A DNA stretch of 8,356 bases from the NCBI GenBank assembly GCA_016844295.1, contig JAENIV010000055.1, forward strand, positions 1 through 8,356, in the 5' to 3' direction. Shown here one piece after another: positions 1 to 6,783 of the stretch. The position numbers were made by a program, and so were the translations under genes. Position 1 is the stretch's first letter, and the number at the start of each line of letters is the position of its first letter. This stretch comes from Candidatus Berkelbacteria bacterium (lineage in GTDB: Bacteria; Patescibacteriota; UBA1384; UBA12157; JAENIV01). The notes under the pieces are model-generated. The model ran no database searches, was not told the DNA's origin, and saw nothing but the letters and a program-made list of their open reading frames with translations.

Positions 1-2
1 CA

Positions 3-1331
3 AGGGAGTCTTTAAAGAAAAAAATATTTTCTTGGATTTTGATAAGCGCTGTTTTTATTATTGTAATCTTCGGGAGTTTTTTCTTTGCTGGAAGACTGGG
101 CGCGGAGTTCGTTTTAAATTCTGTTGAACCCTTATCGTTATTTAGAGACGGAAAATATTTAGTATTATTTCAAAACAATTCCGAACTTAGATCTTCGGGG
201 GGATTTATCGGTTCGTACGCGGTTATTGAGATTAAAAACTACGAGGTTAAAAATATAACATTTAATACAAATATTTATGCCCTAGATAGAACTTTTGCAG
301 AAAGTCACTTTATTGCGGCGCCCGAACCACTGTCTCAGTTTTTAAAAAATAAAACCTGGACTTTAAAAGATGCTAACTATGACGCAAACTTTCCAGACGC
401 TGCCCAAGATATATTGTATTTTTACTCGGCAGAAACTGGAGATTCAGTTGATGGTGTCATTGCCCTAAACGCTAAAGTAATGGTGGACTTATTAAAATTA
501 ACTGGGCCGATAAAAATCGATAAATATAATTTAACTGTAGACGCGGATAACTTTTATGATGTTACCCAGTACCAGGTGGAAAGAGGTTATTATGACGATC
601 CTCAAAATTGGATAGTTAATGAGCCCAAAGGATTTTTAAAGGATTTATATCCTGAGATAGTAAACCGTGCTCTAAAAGATAAAAAAGCCCTTCTGAATTT
701 AGCCCAAAAAGAAATCAGTCAAAAAGAAATTATTTTTTATTTTAATGACGCTGGTAAGGAACAAATTGCAACAACACATAACTGGGCAGGGAAAATGCCA
801 ACGGAAAAAGAAGTTCAAGATCTTTTTGACACTTCAAATTCAATCGATTATCTATATATAAATAGTAATAGTTATTCAGGCGATAAATCATCAATTAAAG
901 TCAATGATGAAATAAATTATAAAATCACGCGTGATCTTACTGGCAAACTTTTAGCCACAATCAAAATAACAAAAATTCACACTGGCTCGTATAATTGGCC
1001 GGACGGGCCTAACGATACGTGGATGCGAATTTATGTGCCTAAAAATTCGGTTTTAAATACTGCTAAAATAAATGAGAAAAATATTTTAACTCAGGATTTG
1101 ACTGTAAGTTCGGAAAACGATAAAACATTTTTTGGCTATAAGGTTTTTACCAATCCGGGTCAAGCAAATATTTTGGAATTTTCATATTATCTCCCTTTCG
1201 ACATTATAGACCCTGCCAATTATCACCTTCTGATCCAAAAACAACCTGGAGCAGTTGATCCTAATTTAATGATTATATTCGCCGATAAAATACTTTATCA
1301 AGGCGTCTTAAATAAGGATATACAAATATAA
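3..1331 (+). CDS. DUF4012 family membrane-anchored protein, 5' end outside the window
   Basis: The reading frame is open to the left edge (first full codon at base 3), so the N-terminus is missing. The visible part starts with a basic stretch (RESLKKK) followed by one hydrophobic segment (about nt 27-93), then a large domain with no further membrane segment. This is a positive-inside anchor with the bulk outside the cell. The signature at nt 168-218, FQNNSELRSSGGFIGSY, is the hallmark of DUF4012 (PF13196). The later LTGPI block and the C-terminal NWPDGPNDTWMRIYVP stretch also resemble this family. The function of DUF4012 is not established; a role at the cell envelope is inferred from the topology. 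A TTG at 39 could be read as a start, but it lies inside the hydrophobic segment and would remove the basic flank, so I reject it. The gene ends in TAA, 96 nt before gyrB. Confidence 0.85.
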   Translation, partial: RESLKKKIFSWILISAVFIIVIFGSFFFAGRLGAEFVLNSVEPLSLFRDGKYLVLFQNNSELRSSGGFIGSYAVIEIKNYEVKNITFNTNIYALDRTFAESHFIAAPEPLSQFLKNKTWTLKDANYDANFPDAAQDILYFYSAETGDSVDGVIALNAKVMVDLLKLTGPIKIDKYNLTVDADNFYDVTQYQVERGYYDDPQNWIVNEPKGFLKDLYPEIVNRALKDKKALLNLAQKEISQKEIIFYFNDAGKEQIATTHNWAGKMPTEKEVQDLFDTSNSIDYLYINSNSYSGDKSSIKVNDEINYKITRDLTGKLLATIKITKIHTGSYNWPDGPNDTWMRIYVPKNSVLNTAKINEKNILTQDLTVSSENDKTFFGYKVFTNPGQANILEFSYYLPFDIIDPANYHLLIQKQPGAVDPNLMIIFADKILYQGVLNKDIQI

Positions 1332-1337
1332 AAAATT

Positions 1338-1346
1338 TGATATAAT
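1338..1346 (+). promoter_or_regulatory. Probable extended -10 promoter for gyrB
   Basis: The sequence TGATATAAT matches an extended -10 element (TGn followed by the perfect consensus TATAAT at 1341-1346). No convincing -35 hexamer lies 16-18 nt upstream, which is acceptable for extended -10 promoters. It sits 7 nt after the DUF4012 stop codon and 81 nt before the gyrB start. Transcription would begin near 1353 and give a leader of about 75 nt. AT-rich DNA makes chance matches common, so this stays a candidate. Confidence 0.45.
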
Positions 1347-1365
1347 ATATACAGAATGATAAATT

Positions 1366-1392
1366 AAAACAAAAGGGTTTAACCTTTGTTTT
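1366..1392 (+). repeat. Hairpin in the gyrB leader (or terminator of the upstream gene)
   Basis: Left arm AAAACAAA (1366-1373), a single bulged A, then GG pairs with CC across the loop GTTTAA, and the right arm TTTGTTTT (1385-1392) completes a 10-bp stem. It lies after the candidate promoter, so it would form in the gyrB 5' leader. It is also 35 nt downstream of the DUF4012 stop and its 3' arm is T-rich, so it could act as a weak terminator for that gene. No uninterrupted T-run follows the stem, which weakens the terminator reading. Confidence 0.4.
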
Positions 1393-1427
1393 AGATATTG
1401 GAATTTAAAGAATTTTAAGGAGTATAT

Positions 1428-3008
1428 TTGTCAGCGCAATCGGATTATACAGCCAAGCAAATAACGGTTTTAGAGGGTCTCGAGCCTGTCCGTCGTCGTC
1501 CTGGAATGTATATTGGTGGAACAGGACCGGAGGGGCTTCACCATCTCGTCTGGGAGGTAGTCGACAATGCCATTGATGAAGCCATGGCAGGTTTTTGTGA
1601 TACCATTATTGTCGAGCTTTTACCTGAAAATAGGCTTCGGGTTAAAGATAACGGCCGGGGAATCCCGGTAGATATACACTCGCAAACAAAGAAAAGCGCT
1701 TTAGAAACTGTTTTAACAACCTTACATGCCGGGGGTAAATTTGGCGGTCAAGATCAGGCTTATAAAGTTTCCGGTGGTTTGCACGGGGTTGGAGTTTCTG
1801 TGGTTAATGCCTTATCGAGCTATTTGAAGGCTGAAGTTTTTCGTGATGGGAAACATTACATTCAGGAATATTCACGTGGTAAAGCAAAGGGTGTTGTAAA
1901 ATCTGTCGGTCCGACAAAAGAAAATGGAACGGCTATAACTTTCGAAGCTGACGAGAAAATATTTAGCGTTCGGAATTTTTCCTTAGAGACAATTTTAAAT
2001 CATCTTCGCCAACAAGCCTATTTGACTAAAGGTGTCACAGTTACAATTTGTGATCGTTCTAAAGACGAAGACCTCAATGTGCCGATAGATCCCAAACTTT
2101 GCTACACGTTTTATTTTGAAGGTGGAATCGTTTCATATGTGCGGCATATTGATAAAAATAAAACTGCTTTTAACGATCCGCCGGCTTATATTGACAAACA
2201 ATCCGGTGAAGTTAAAGTGGAAGTCGCAATTGCTTATACTGACGATTATAACGAACATATATTTTCTTTCGCAAACAATATCCACACAACGGAAGGTGGG
2301 TCACATCTGACCGGATTTCGTACCGCTTTAACGCGAGCGCTAAACGATTACGCGAAAAAATATGAAATTATCAAAGATTCCGAAAGCGTTCTTTCAGGTG
2401 ACGATACTCGCGAAGGTTTAACGGCTGTAATTTCCGTAAAGTTGCCAGACCCACAGTTTGAAGGACAAACAAAAGCCCGCTTGGGAAATCCTGAAATAAA
2501 AAATATTGTCGAGCAGGCAACTTTGGAGGGTTTGGGATTTTGGTTAGAAGAACATCCCGCAGACGCAAAAAAGATTTTAGAAAAATGTTCATTGTCCTTG
2601 CGTGCTCGTTTGGCTGCTAAGGCGGCTCGCGAAACCGTCATCAGAAAAGGGGCTTTAGAGGGAATGACTTTGCCAGGCAAGTTGGCTGATTGTTCGACCC
2701 GCGATCCTAAAAAAAGCGAACTTTATATTGTTGAGGGAGATTCTGCCGGAGGTTCGGCTAAACAAGGTCGCGACCGAACATTTCAAGCAATATTGCCTTT
2801 GCGGGGGAAAATTTTAAATGTAGAGCGCGCGCGTTTGGACAGGATGCTAGGCAACGAAGAAATAAAAGCCCTGATTGTTGCTATTGGCATTGGGATTGGT
2901 GATGTCATCAATATGGCCAAACTAAGATATCACAGAATCATTATAATGACAGACGCTGATGTTGACGGTTCGCACATTAGAACTTTACTTTTAACACTTT
3001 TCCTATAA
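1428..3008 (+). CDS. gyrB: DNA gyrase subunit B, prematurely ended by an internal deletion and frame change
   Basis: GyrB is the ATPase and TOPRIM subunit of gyrase. The TTG start has a Shine-Dalgarno AAGGAG at 1417-1422, five bases upstream. In order: GHKL ATPase with WEVVDNAIDEA (general-base Glu43, Mg-binding Asn47), DNGRGIP (Asp74), the GGLHGVGVS ATP lid (about 116-124), the transducer with the QTK loop (Gln347-Lys349), and TOPRIM with EGDSAGG (Glu436) and DADVDG (Asp509, Asp511). All catalytic residues are present. The frame stops at 3006-3008, right after HIRTLLLTLF, where intact GyrBs continue through the QPPLY segment. The family's C-terminal end follows in another frame (3004-3267). 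The joined pieces give about 612 residues; about 32 more would give a normal length near 644. As written the product lacks the end of TOPRIM and should not work. The gene is essential in bacteria that rely on gyrase, so assembly or sequencing error is likely. Confidence 0.93.
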   Translation: MSAQSDYTAKQITVLEGLEPVRRRPGMYIGGTGPEGLHHLVWEVVDNAIDEAMAGFCDTIIVELLPENRLRVKDNGRGIPVDIHSQTKKSALETVLTTLHAGGKFGGQDQAYKVSGGLHGVGVSVVNALSSYLKAEVFRDGKHYIQEYSRGKAKGVVKSVGPTKENGTAITFEADEKIFSVRNFSLETILNHLRQQAYLTKGVTVTICDRSKDEDLNVPIDPKLCYTFYFEGGIVSYVRHIDKNKTAFNDPPAYIDKQSGEVKVEVAIAYTDDYNEHIFSFANNIHTTEGGSHLTGFRTALTRALNDYAKKYEIIKDSESVLSGDDTREGLTAVISVKLPDPQFEGQTKARLGNPEIKNIVEQATLEGLGFWLEEHPADAKKILEKCSLSLRARLAAKAARETVIRKGALEGMTLPGKLADCSTRDPKKSELYIVEGDSAGGSAKQGRDRTFQAILPLRGKILNVERARLDRMLGNEEIKALIVAIGIGIGDVINMAKLRYHRIIIMTDADVDGSHIRTLLLTLFL

Positions 3009-3267
3009 TGATGAACAAAAGGACAAACTTGTTAAAAAAATGGGTGAGGGAATTTCTCTTCAGCGTTATAAGGGTTTAGGCGAAATGACGCCTACGCAAC
3101 TTTGGGAGACAACTATGAATCCAGAAAATCGCGTTTTACTAAAAGTAAATGTTGATGATGCTGAAAAAGCCGATGAAGTTTTTTCCATGCTTATGGGTGA
3201 CGAAGTTGCGCCGAGGAAAAGATTTATTCAAACCCATGCAAAGTACGTCAAGAATCTTGACGTATAA
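3004..3267 (+). pseudogene. gyrB: C-terminal fragment of DNA gyrase subunit B (out of frame with the main part)
   Basis: This frame reads YNDEQKDKLVKKMGEGISL, then QRYKGLGEM, LWETTMNP and MGDEVAPRKRFI, and ends AKYVKNLDV. That is the standard end of GyrB, downstream of the TOPRIM core. The fragment joins the main gyrB frame at about 3003-3005 with a shift of +1. The coding matter that normally sits between LLLTFF and YNDE, including the YIAQPPLYK motif, is absent. The first ATG is at 3040, but no ribosome binding site lies just ahead of it, and the homology extends upstream of it. Independent translation is therefore unlikely. I read it as the tail of the same gene rather than a separate one. 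No decay is visible inside the fragment, which fits a recent or artefactual lesion. Confidence 0.88.
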
Positions 3268-3312
3268 TTAACAATGATCAATTTACAATTTTCAAATAAT
3301 TTCTAATGAAAT

Positions 3313-3334
3313 AATTTTTAAATAATTAAAAATT
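3313..3334. repeat. AT-only inverted repeat in the gyrB downstream spacer
   Basis: AATTTTTAA (3313-3321) and TTAAAAATT (3326-3334) form a perfect 9-bp inverted repeat with a 4-base ATAA loop. A second pair, CAATTTT near 3285 and AAAATTG at 3329-3335, could form a wider alternative stem. The whole 91-nt spacer (3268-3358) is extremely AT-rich. The stem holds no G or C, so as RNA it would be weak. It is not a convincing terminator. Confidence 0.4.
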
Positions 3335-3358
3335 GAAAAATTTATTTAAGGAGAGAAT

Positions 3359-3604
3359 ATGCCAAGACAAAATGACAATCCACGAGATAAATCTCATGAT
3401 ATTAAAAAAGTAGAAAAGTTTTCTATGCTTACGCTAGAAAATAAACAAATTAATAATGATAATTCGTATTTAGAAACCAAAAAAGAACACAAAAAATGGT
3501 TTGACAGTGAAGTCGGTATGGGCAAACAACGCGGAAAACCCAAAGCCGTCCCGTTTAATATCAAAAAAGCCAAAGGATCATTTAAAAAGCATCAGCATAA
3601 ATAA
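3359..3604 (+). CDS. Small highly basic protein of unknown function between gyrB and gyrA
   Basis: This 81-residue protein has an ATG start with a strong Shine-Dalgarno (AAGGAG, 3348-3353) five bases upstream, which supports it being translated. I do not recognise a family. It has 18 Lys and 3 Arg against 5 Asp and 5 Glu, a net charge of about +11. There is no cysteine, no membrane segment and no signal peptide. The C-terminal third (about residues 56-81) is a run of Lys/Gly-rich sequence ending KKHQHK, which looks disordered and suited to binding nucleic acid. That function is inferred from composition only. It sits 91 nt after the gyrB remnant and 98 nt before gyrA on the same strand, so it may be part of a gyrase gene cluster or simply a neighbour. 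It shares the opening MPR-K/Q pattern with GyrA, which I take as chance. Confidence 0.7.
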   Translation: MPRQNDNPRDKSHDIKKVEKFSMLTLENKQINNDNSYLETKKEHKKWFDSEVGMGKQRGKPKAVPFNIKKAKGSFKKHQHK

Positions 3605-3615
3605 TTTGAAAATCT

Positions 3616-3696
3616 TTCCACTAATTTTACACACGAATTTATCACGAATAAAATTAATTTCTTATTAGTGTTAATTAGTGCATAAGATTAGTGGAA
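3616..3696. repeat. 81-nt imperfect palindrome with three CAC(T/G)AAT heptads per arm
   Basis: The spacer between the 81-aa gene and gyrA is almost entirely one long inverted repeat centred near 3656. The outer arms TTCCACTAAT (3616-3625) and ATTAGTGGAA (3687-3696) match perfectly over 10 bp. Inside them, CACGAAT at 3632 and 3643 face ATTAGTG at 3674 and 3664, each pair with one mismatch. All three heptad pairs share the same centre to within one base. The heptads are spaced 13 and 11 nt on the left, 10 and 13 nt on the right. Such repeat-built hairpins between genes resemble non-autonomous, MITE-like elements; no target-site duplication was identified. It contains no gene. Confidence 0.75.
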
Positions 3697-3697
3697 G
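3693..3697 (+). promoter_or_regulatory. gyrA ribosome binding site, lying in the right arm of the palindrome
   Basis: GGAAG at 3693-3697 is the only Shine-Dalgarno-like sequence near the start of gyrA and sits five bases before ATG 3703. This decides the start: the GTG at 3691 has no such site upstream and lies inside the repeat itself. Four or five of these bases pair with the left arm (3615-3619) if the palindrome folds in the transcript. Confidence 0.55.
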
Positions 3698-3702
3698 CAA
3701 AT

Positions 3703-6700
3703 ATGCCAAGAAAAAAAGTTACAAAAAAAGCAGACGAAACACCACCAGAAAATTCCGAGAAAACTCCGATAGAGGATCTAGCCGATCTCAGTCCGGAGAA
3801 AGTCGCCCAAGCAGAGATCACTGGGGATTTTTCAGGTAATGGTCCCGCTAAGGAAGAGAAAACGGAATTTGGCCTTGTGAGAGCGCGGATTTTGGAAGAT
3901 GAAATGCGCGAATCGTATCTTGACTACGCGATGTCTGTTATCATTGCTCGCGCTTTGCCGGACGTTCGTGACGGGTTAAAGCCGGTCCACCGCCGGGTGC
4001 TTTTTTCAATGTTTGAATTGGGTCTCACGCATCAAGCAAAATTTCGAAAATCTGCCACTGTAGTCGGAGATGTTTTAGGCAAATATCATCCACACGGCGA
4101 TATTGCCGTGTATGATACTTTAGTCAGATTGGCTCAGCCTTTCTCTATGCGCGAAAGATTAGTTGATGGTCAAGGAAACTTTGGATCACTGGACGGCGAC
4201 GCTCCGGCAGCCATGCGTTATACAGAATCCCGCTTGACATCAGTGGCTGAAGAAATATTAAGCGACTTAGATAAGAATACGGTTGATTTTGTTGATAATT
4301 ACGACGCTACTCGTAAAGAGCCAAAAGTCTTACCAGCAAAAGTTCCGAATCTTTTAATCAACGGATCCATGGGAATTGCAGTTGGAATGGCAACCAATAT
4401 TCCTCCTCATAACTTGGGCGAGGTATGTGATGCCGTTGGATATTTAATTGACGATCCGGAGTGTACGATGGAAGATTTAATGGTCCACGTAAAAGGACCT
4501 GATTTTCCCACTGGGGCGGAAATTTACGGAATAGAACAAATTAAAGCCGCTTATGCAACAGGCAAAGGCGCAATCACCATGCGCGCCGTCGCCAACATTG
4601 AAGACACTCAAAAAGGATTTAGAATTATTGTTTCTGAAATTCCCTATCAAGTAAATAAGGCCGAATTAATTACTAAAATTGCCGACCTAGTGCGTGAAAA
4701 GAAACTTGAAGGCATTTCCGACTTACGCGACGAGTCAGATCGCAAAGAAGGCGTAAGGATTGTTATAGATCTCAAATCCAGCGCTTATCCTAAAAAAATA
4801 TTAAATAGGCTCTATGAACTTACAGACATGCAGACGGTTTTTTATACTAACATGCTCGCTTTGGTAGACGGTATTCAACCGAGAATTTTGACTTTAAAAA
4901 ATGTCTTAGAGGAATATTTAAAGCACCGGCAAAATGTGGTTCGGCGCCGTACTAAACATTTACTTGATCGCGCTAAAGAACGCGCCCATGTTTTAGAAGG
5001 TTTGCGTATCGCTTTAAAATCAATTGATGATGTTGTTTCAACGATTCGTAAATCCAAAGACCGAAACGACGCCCACAAAGCCTTAAAAACAAAATTCAAA
5101 TTAACCGATATTCAGTCCAATGCCATTTTAGATATGAGGCTATCTGCCTTAGCAGCTCTTGAACGAGAAAAAATTGAATCAGAGTATGAGGAAAAACTTA
5201 GACTGATTGCTGATCTAGAATCTATTTTAGGTGATGAGAAAAAAATTATTGAAATTATTAAAAAAGAACTAAAAGAGATGAAAGACAAATACGCAAGCCC
5301 CCGGCGCACAAAAATTTATGCCGAATCGTTAGGCAAATTTTCCGCCGAGGATTTAATTCCTTCGGAGCAAGTTATTATTATTTTAACAAGGGGAAATTAT
5401 ATTAAACGTATGCCCGTGTCATCATACAGGTCTCAAGTTAGAGGCGGCAAAGGAGTTATGGGTATGGAGACCAAAGAGGAAGATATGATTGAGCACTTGG
5501 TGGCCGCCAATACACACGATGATATGTTTTTCTTTACCGATCGTGGACGGATTTTTCACACAAAAGTATATGAAATTCCATCAGCCTCGCGAATTGCCAA
5601 AGGACAAGCAATTGTAAATATTTTGCAAATTTCTCCGGAAGAAAAAGTCACGGCTATGATTACACTTACTCGCGAAGAATTAGAAAGATTCAAATATATC
5701 CTCTTGGCGACATCCAAGGGGTTAGTGAAAAAAAGCGCTCTCAATTTATATAGTAAAGTTCGAAAAACCGGGATTTTAGCTATCAAACTCAAGAATGACG
5801 ATCGCCTACGTTGGGTTAAATTTACAACCGGTGATGATAATATTTTCCAAGTCTCTGCCAAAGGACAATCAATATTTTATCGCGAGACCGATATCCGTCC
5901 TATGGGCCGAACTGCCGCGGGAGTACGCGGAATTCATCTTAAAGGTGAAGATTATGCCGTTTCGTGTGATGTTATTGCCACTGGCAAAGAAAATGAAGCA
6001 GATGCTTTAATTGTCATGGAGAAGGGCTTTGGAAAACGTACGCCATTAGTTAATTTTAAAATGCAGTTACGTGGAGGAATGGGCATTCGGGCTGCGCAAG
6101 TGACTCCGCGAACGGGCGAGATAATCGGCATGCGCATTGTTTACGGTATAGAATATGACGTGATCTTGGCATCTTCTAAAGGCCAAATGATTCGTATGGC
6201 TATTGGCACAATCAAACGATTACAGCGAGACACTCAAGGAGTAACTTTAATTCGTTTAAATAAAGGAGATAAAGTTACCTCTGTGACCGTTATTAAGAAA
6301 GATAAAGGTGATAAATTAATAGATGTTCCCGAGGAGCCGAAAGGACCGATTGATGACAGTGAAAATAAATCAGAACCAACAGGGGATTTAGTAACCAAGG
6401 TAGAAGAAAAATCTTTAGAACCCAAAGAAGGAATATTAAAAGAGGAAAGTGACAACGAAAACATATCGGAAAAAATTGCTCAAAAACCAGCTGAAAAAAA
6501 GTTGTCTCAATCCTCCATTGCTAAAAAGGAAAACCAGCCTGAGATAGAAAAAGAAGAAACTCTTATTGAAGGTAAACTTCCTGATTGGGCAAAGGTTCAC
6601 ACCGATACTTGGCGTCAGCCGGATATTTTTAAATTAAAAAAAGACATAAAAGTCCATGATTATAAAGAAAAAAATAATGGATTACCGTTAAAAGACTCTG

Positions 6701-6768
6701 TGGAAAAAGACTTGTCCTCCGAAGATTCAGCGAAGGAGGAGACTAATTATTGGGGGAAAAAACATTAA
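3703..6768 (+). CDS. gyrA: DNA gyrase subunit A
   Basis: GyrA cuts and rejoins DNA and wraps it for supercoiling, pairing with GyrB. The ATG start gives 1021 residues against 821-875 in common model species. An N-terminal extension of about 51 Lys/Glu-rich residues precedes the core (SYLDYAM from residue 71). The catalytic tyrosine is Tyr173 in AAMRYTE, preceded by Arg172. In the quinolone-binding helix (KYHPHGDIAVYD) the E. coli Ser83 position is Ile134 and Asp87 is kept as Asp138. A charged coiled-coil arm lies at about residues 400-530. The C-terminal pinwheel has a GyrA box, QVRGGKG (578-584), and a second degenerate one, QLRGGMG, near the last blade, so it should wrap DNA as gyrase rather than topoisomerase IV. 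From about residue 867 a 155-residue charged, probably disordered tail follows. A GTG at 3691 would add four residues but has no ribosome binding site. Confidence 0.97.
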   Translation: MPRKKVTKKADETPPENSEKTPIEDLADLSPEKVAQAEITGDFSGNGPAKEEKTEFGLVRARILEDEMRESYLDYAMSVIIARALPDVRDGLKPVHRRVLFSMFELGLTHQAKFRKSATVVGDVLGKYHPHGDIAVYDTLVRLAQPFSMRERLVDGQGNFGSLDGDAPAAMRYTESRLTSVAEEILSDLDKNTVDFVDNYDATRKEPKVLPAKVPNLLINGSMGIAVGMATNIPPHNLGEVCDAVGYLIDDPECTMEDLMVHVKGPDFPTGAEIYGIEQIKAAYATGKGAITMRAVANIEDTQKGFRIIVSEIPYQVNKAELITKIADLVREKKLEGISDLRDESDRKEGVRIVIDLKSSAYPKKILNRLYELTDMQTVFYTNMLALVDGIQPRILTLKNVLEEYLKHRQNVVRRRTKHLLDRAKERAHVLEGLRIALKSIDDVVSTIRKSKDRNDAHKALKTKFKLTDIQSNAILDMRLSALAALEREKIESEYEEKLRLIADLESILGDEKKIIEIIKKELKEMKDKYASPRRTKIYAESLGKFSAEDLIPSEQVIIILTRGNYIKRMPVSSYRSQVRGGKGVMGMETKEEDMIEHLVAANTHDDMFFFTDRGRIFHTKVYEIPSASRIAKGQAIVNILQISPEEKVTAMITLTREELERFKYILLATSKGLVKKSALNLYSKVRKTGILAIKLKNDDRLRWVKFTTGDDNIFQVSAKGQSIFYRETDIRPMGRTAAGVRGIHLKGEDYAVSCDVIATGKENEADALIVMEKGFGKRTPLVNFKMQLRGGMGIRAAQVTPRTGEIIGMRIVYGIEYDVILASSKGQMIRMAIGTIKRLQRDTQGVTLIRLNKGDKVTSVTVIKKDKGDKLIDVPEEPKGPIDDSENKSEPTGDLVTKVEEKSLEPKEGILKEESDNENISEKIAQKPAEKKLSQSSIAKKENQPEIEKEETLIEGKLPDWAKVHTDTWRQPDIFKLKKDIKVHDYKEKNNGLPLKDSVEKDLSSEDSAKEETNYWGKKH

Positions 6769-6783
6769 AATTAAAGAGGGGAT

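Noticed and set aside
39..1331. TTG at 39 as the start of the DUF4012 gene
   Set aside because: The frame is open to the left edge, and this codon falls within the hydrophobic anchor, cutting off its basic flank.
2348..2680. Minus-strand frame of 110 aa within gyrB
   Set aside because: It is antisense to the strongly conserved gyrB region, has no ribosome binding site or recognisable domain, and is a shadow frame.
3000..3010. Programmed ribosomal frameshift or an intein/intron in gyrB
   Set aside because: About 32 expected residues are missing from the DNA, so a shift would not restore the protein, and there is no inserted sequence to remove.
3040..3267. A separate 75-aa gene starting at ATG 3040
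   Set aside because: The sequence is the GyrB C-terminus, homology extends upstream of the ATG to about 3004, and no ribosome binding site lies close before it.
3614..3698. CRISPR-like repeats
   Set aside because: The units are 7-nt heptads arranged as a single inverted repeat, not direct repeats with unique spacers.
3691..3705. GTG at 3691 as the gyrA start
   Set aside because: It lies inside the palindrome, has no Shine-Dalgarno upstream, and ATG 3703 has GGAAG at good spacing.
5556..5861. Minus-strand frame of 101 aa within gyrA, with other short antisense frames there
   Set aside because: These mirror the conserved GyrA coding frame and show no independent support.
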